Position numbers and translations under genes: made by a program. The notes below the pieces were generated by a model. That model was given only the letters and a program-made list of their open reading frames with translations, ran no database searches and was not told the DNA's origin. A DNA stretch of 47,597 nucleotides. It comes from a virus. How positions within the stretch are numbered: the stretch's first letter is position 1; each line of letters starts with the position of its first letter. Where the stretch lies: IMG/VR virus record IMGVR_UViG_3300021197_000970, positions 1 to 47,597 of that record, one strand, 5' to 3'. This document shows positions 47,299 through 47,597 of this stretch, in pieces.

Positions 47299-47597
47299 AT
47301 GGATTATGATATAAGTAATTATGATTATGTTAGTGATATAAATATATATTGGGCTTTGAAAATAAGAAATTATTGGCAATCAAGAATAGAAATAGATGGC
47401 GTAGAATACGTTCCATTGAATAATGTAAGAGCAATAACTGCTATGTCTGAAGAAGCATTAGAAGCACAAGGACAAGTATATGACAAACAAGCAAAGTTAT
47501 CCAATGAAAATTATTGTCGCATTCAAGATATAATAGATTTCGATAATGAATGTCTTTCAGAAATATTGTATAATAGAGCGTTGTCTAAATATGAGAA
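47299..47597 (+). CDS. Uncharacterised protein, runs off the window
   Basis: ATG 47299 follows GCAGGAGG; the frame is open to the last base (99 full codons). Tyr/Asp/Ile-rich N terminus (MDYDISNYDYVSDINIYWAL), then VEYVPLNNVRAITAMSEEAL and a helical remainder. The ribosome-binding site and class C promoter support it. No family recognised. Confidence 0.62.
   Translation, partial: MDYDISNYDYVSDINIYWALKIRNYWQSRIEIDGVEYVPLNNVRAITAMSEEALEAQGQVYDKQAKLSNENYCRIQDIIDFDNECLSEILYNRALSKYE

Overview
This window looks like about 47.6 kb of a tailed dsDNA virus (Caudoviricetes-like) of an archaeon. It carries a phage-type tail module next to a replication set of archaeal/eukaryotic type: family B DNA polymerase, small-subunit-type primase, sliding clamp, clamp-loader small subunit, MCM-like AAA+ ATPase, XPF/ERCC4-type nuclease, Cas4-like nuclease and a RecA-like ATPase. 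Promoters are archaeal: TATA boxes sit about 26 nt upstream of many start codons, which predicts leaderless mRNAs. The combination recalls the uncultured marine viruses assigned to Marine Group II Euryarchaeota (magroviruses), but that assignment is inference. Both ends cut through genes. No terminase large subunit, portal, protease or major capsid protein is visible, so the genome continues outside.

Layout. (1) 1-17647, plus strand: fibre-like protein, small structural/unknown genes, a membrane/SAP cassette, connectors, tail tube protein, tail chaperones joined by a predicted -1 frameshift (CCCTTTG then TAG), tape measure and a 2394-residue tail-tip protein. (2) 17637-31149, minus strand: replication and repair operons, with a GroES-GroEL (group I) chaperonin pair. 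Several operons share a near-identical TATA element, GTTTATAACSSTA. (3) 31146-35373, minus: a possible packaging protein, a PAPS-reductase-like enzyme, winged-helix proteins and the MCM-like ATPase. (4) 35592-44560, minus: a dense accessory region of about 30 mostly tiny genes, many overlapping as ATGA, several missed by ordinary length cut-offs. (5) 44595-47597, plus: a 0.6 kb non-coding region, then short genes with strong TATA promoters and hairpin plus T-tract terminators.

The most notable regulatory signal is in regions 3-5. An octamer GACGCTTG recurs on the minus strand, and in ten places it lies exactly 18 or 19 nt upstream of a TATA-like element, usually TTTAAGAG, ahead of an accessory gene or operon. 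It appears to be a virus regulon with its own activator or repressor site. A second is a probable structured RNA of 111 nt on the minus strand at 41472-41582: a three-way junction with a 7-bp closing stem and a GAAA-capped arm. A third is a 12-nt element (GAGATGAGATGG) placed 3-4 nt upstream of five plus-strand TATA boxes in the right-hand region.

Functionally, the minus-strand genes would copy and repair the genome with host-like factors, the chaperonin pair could help fold virion or replication proteins, and the plus-strand left arm builds the tail. Most accessory genes have no recognisable function. All calls are made by eye from sequence, without database searches.
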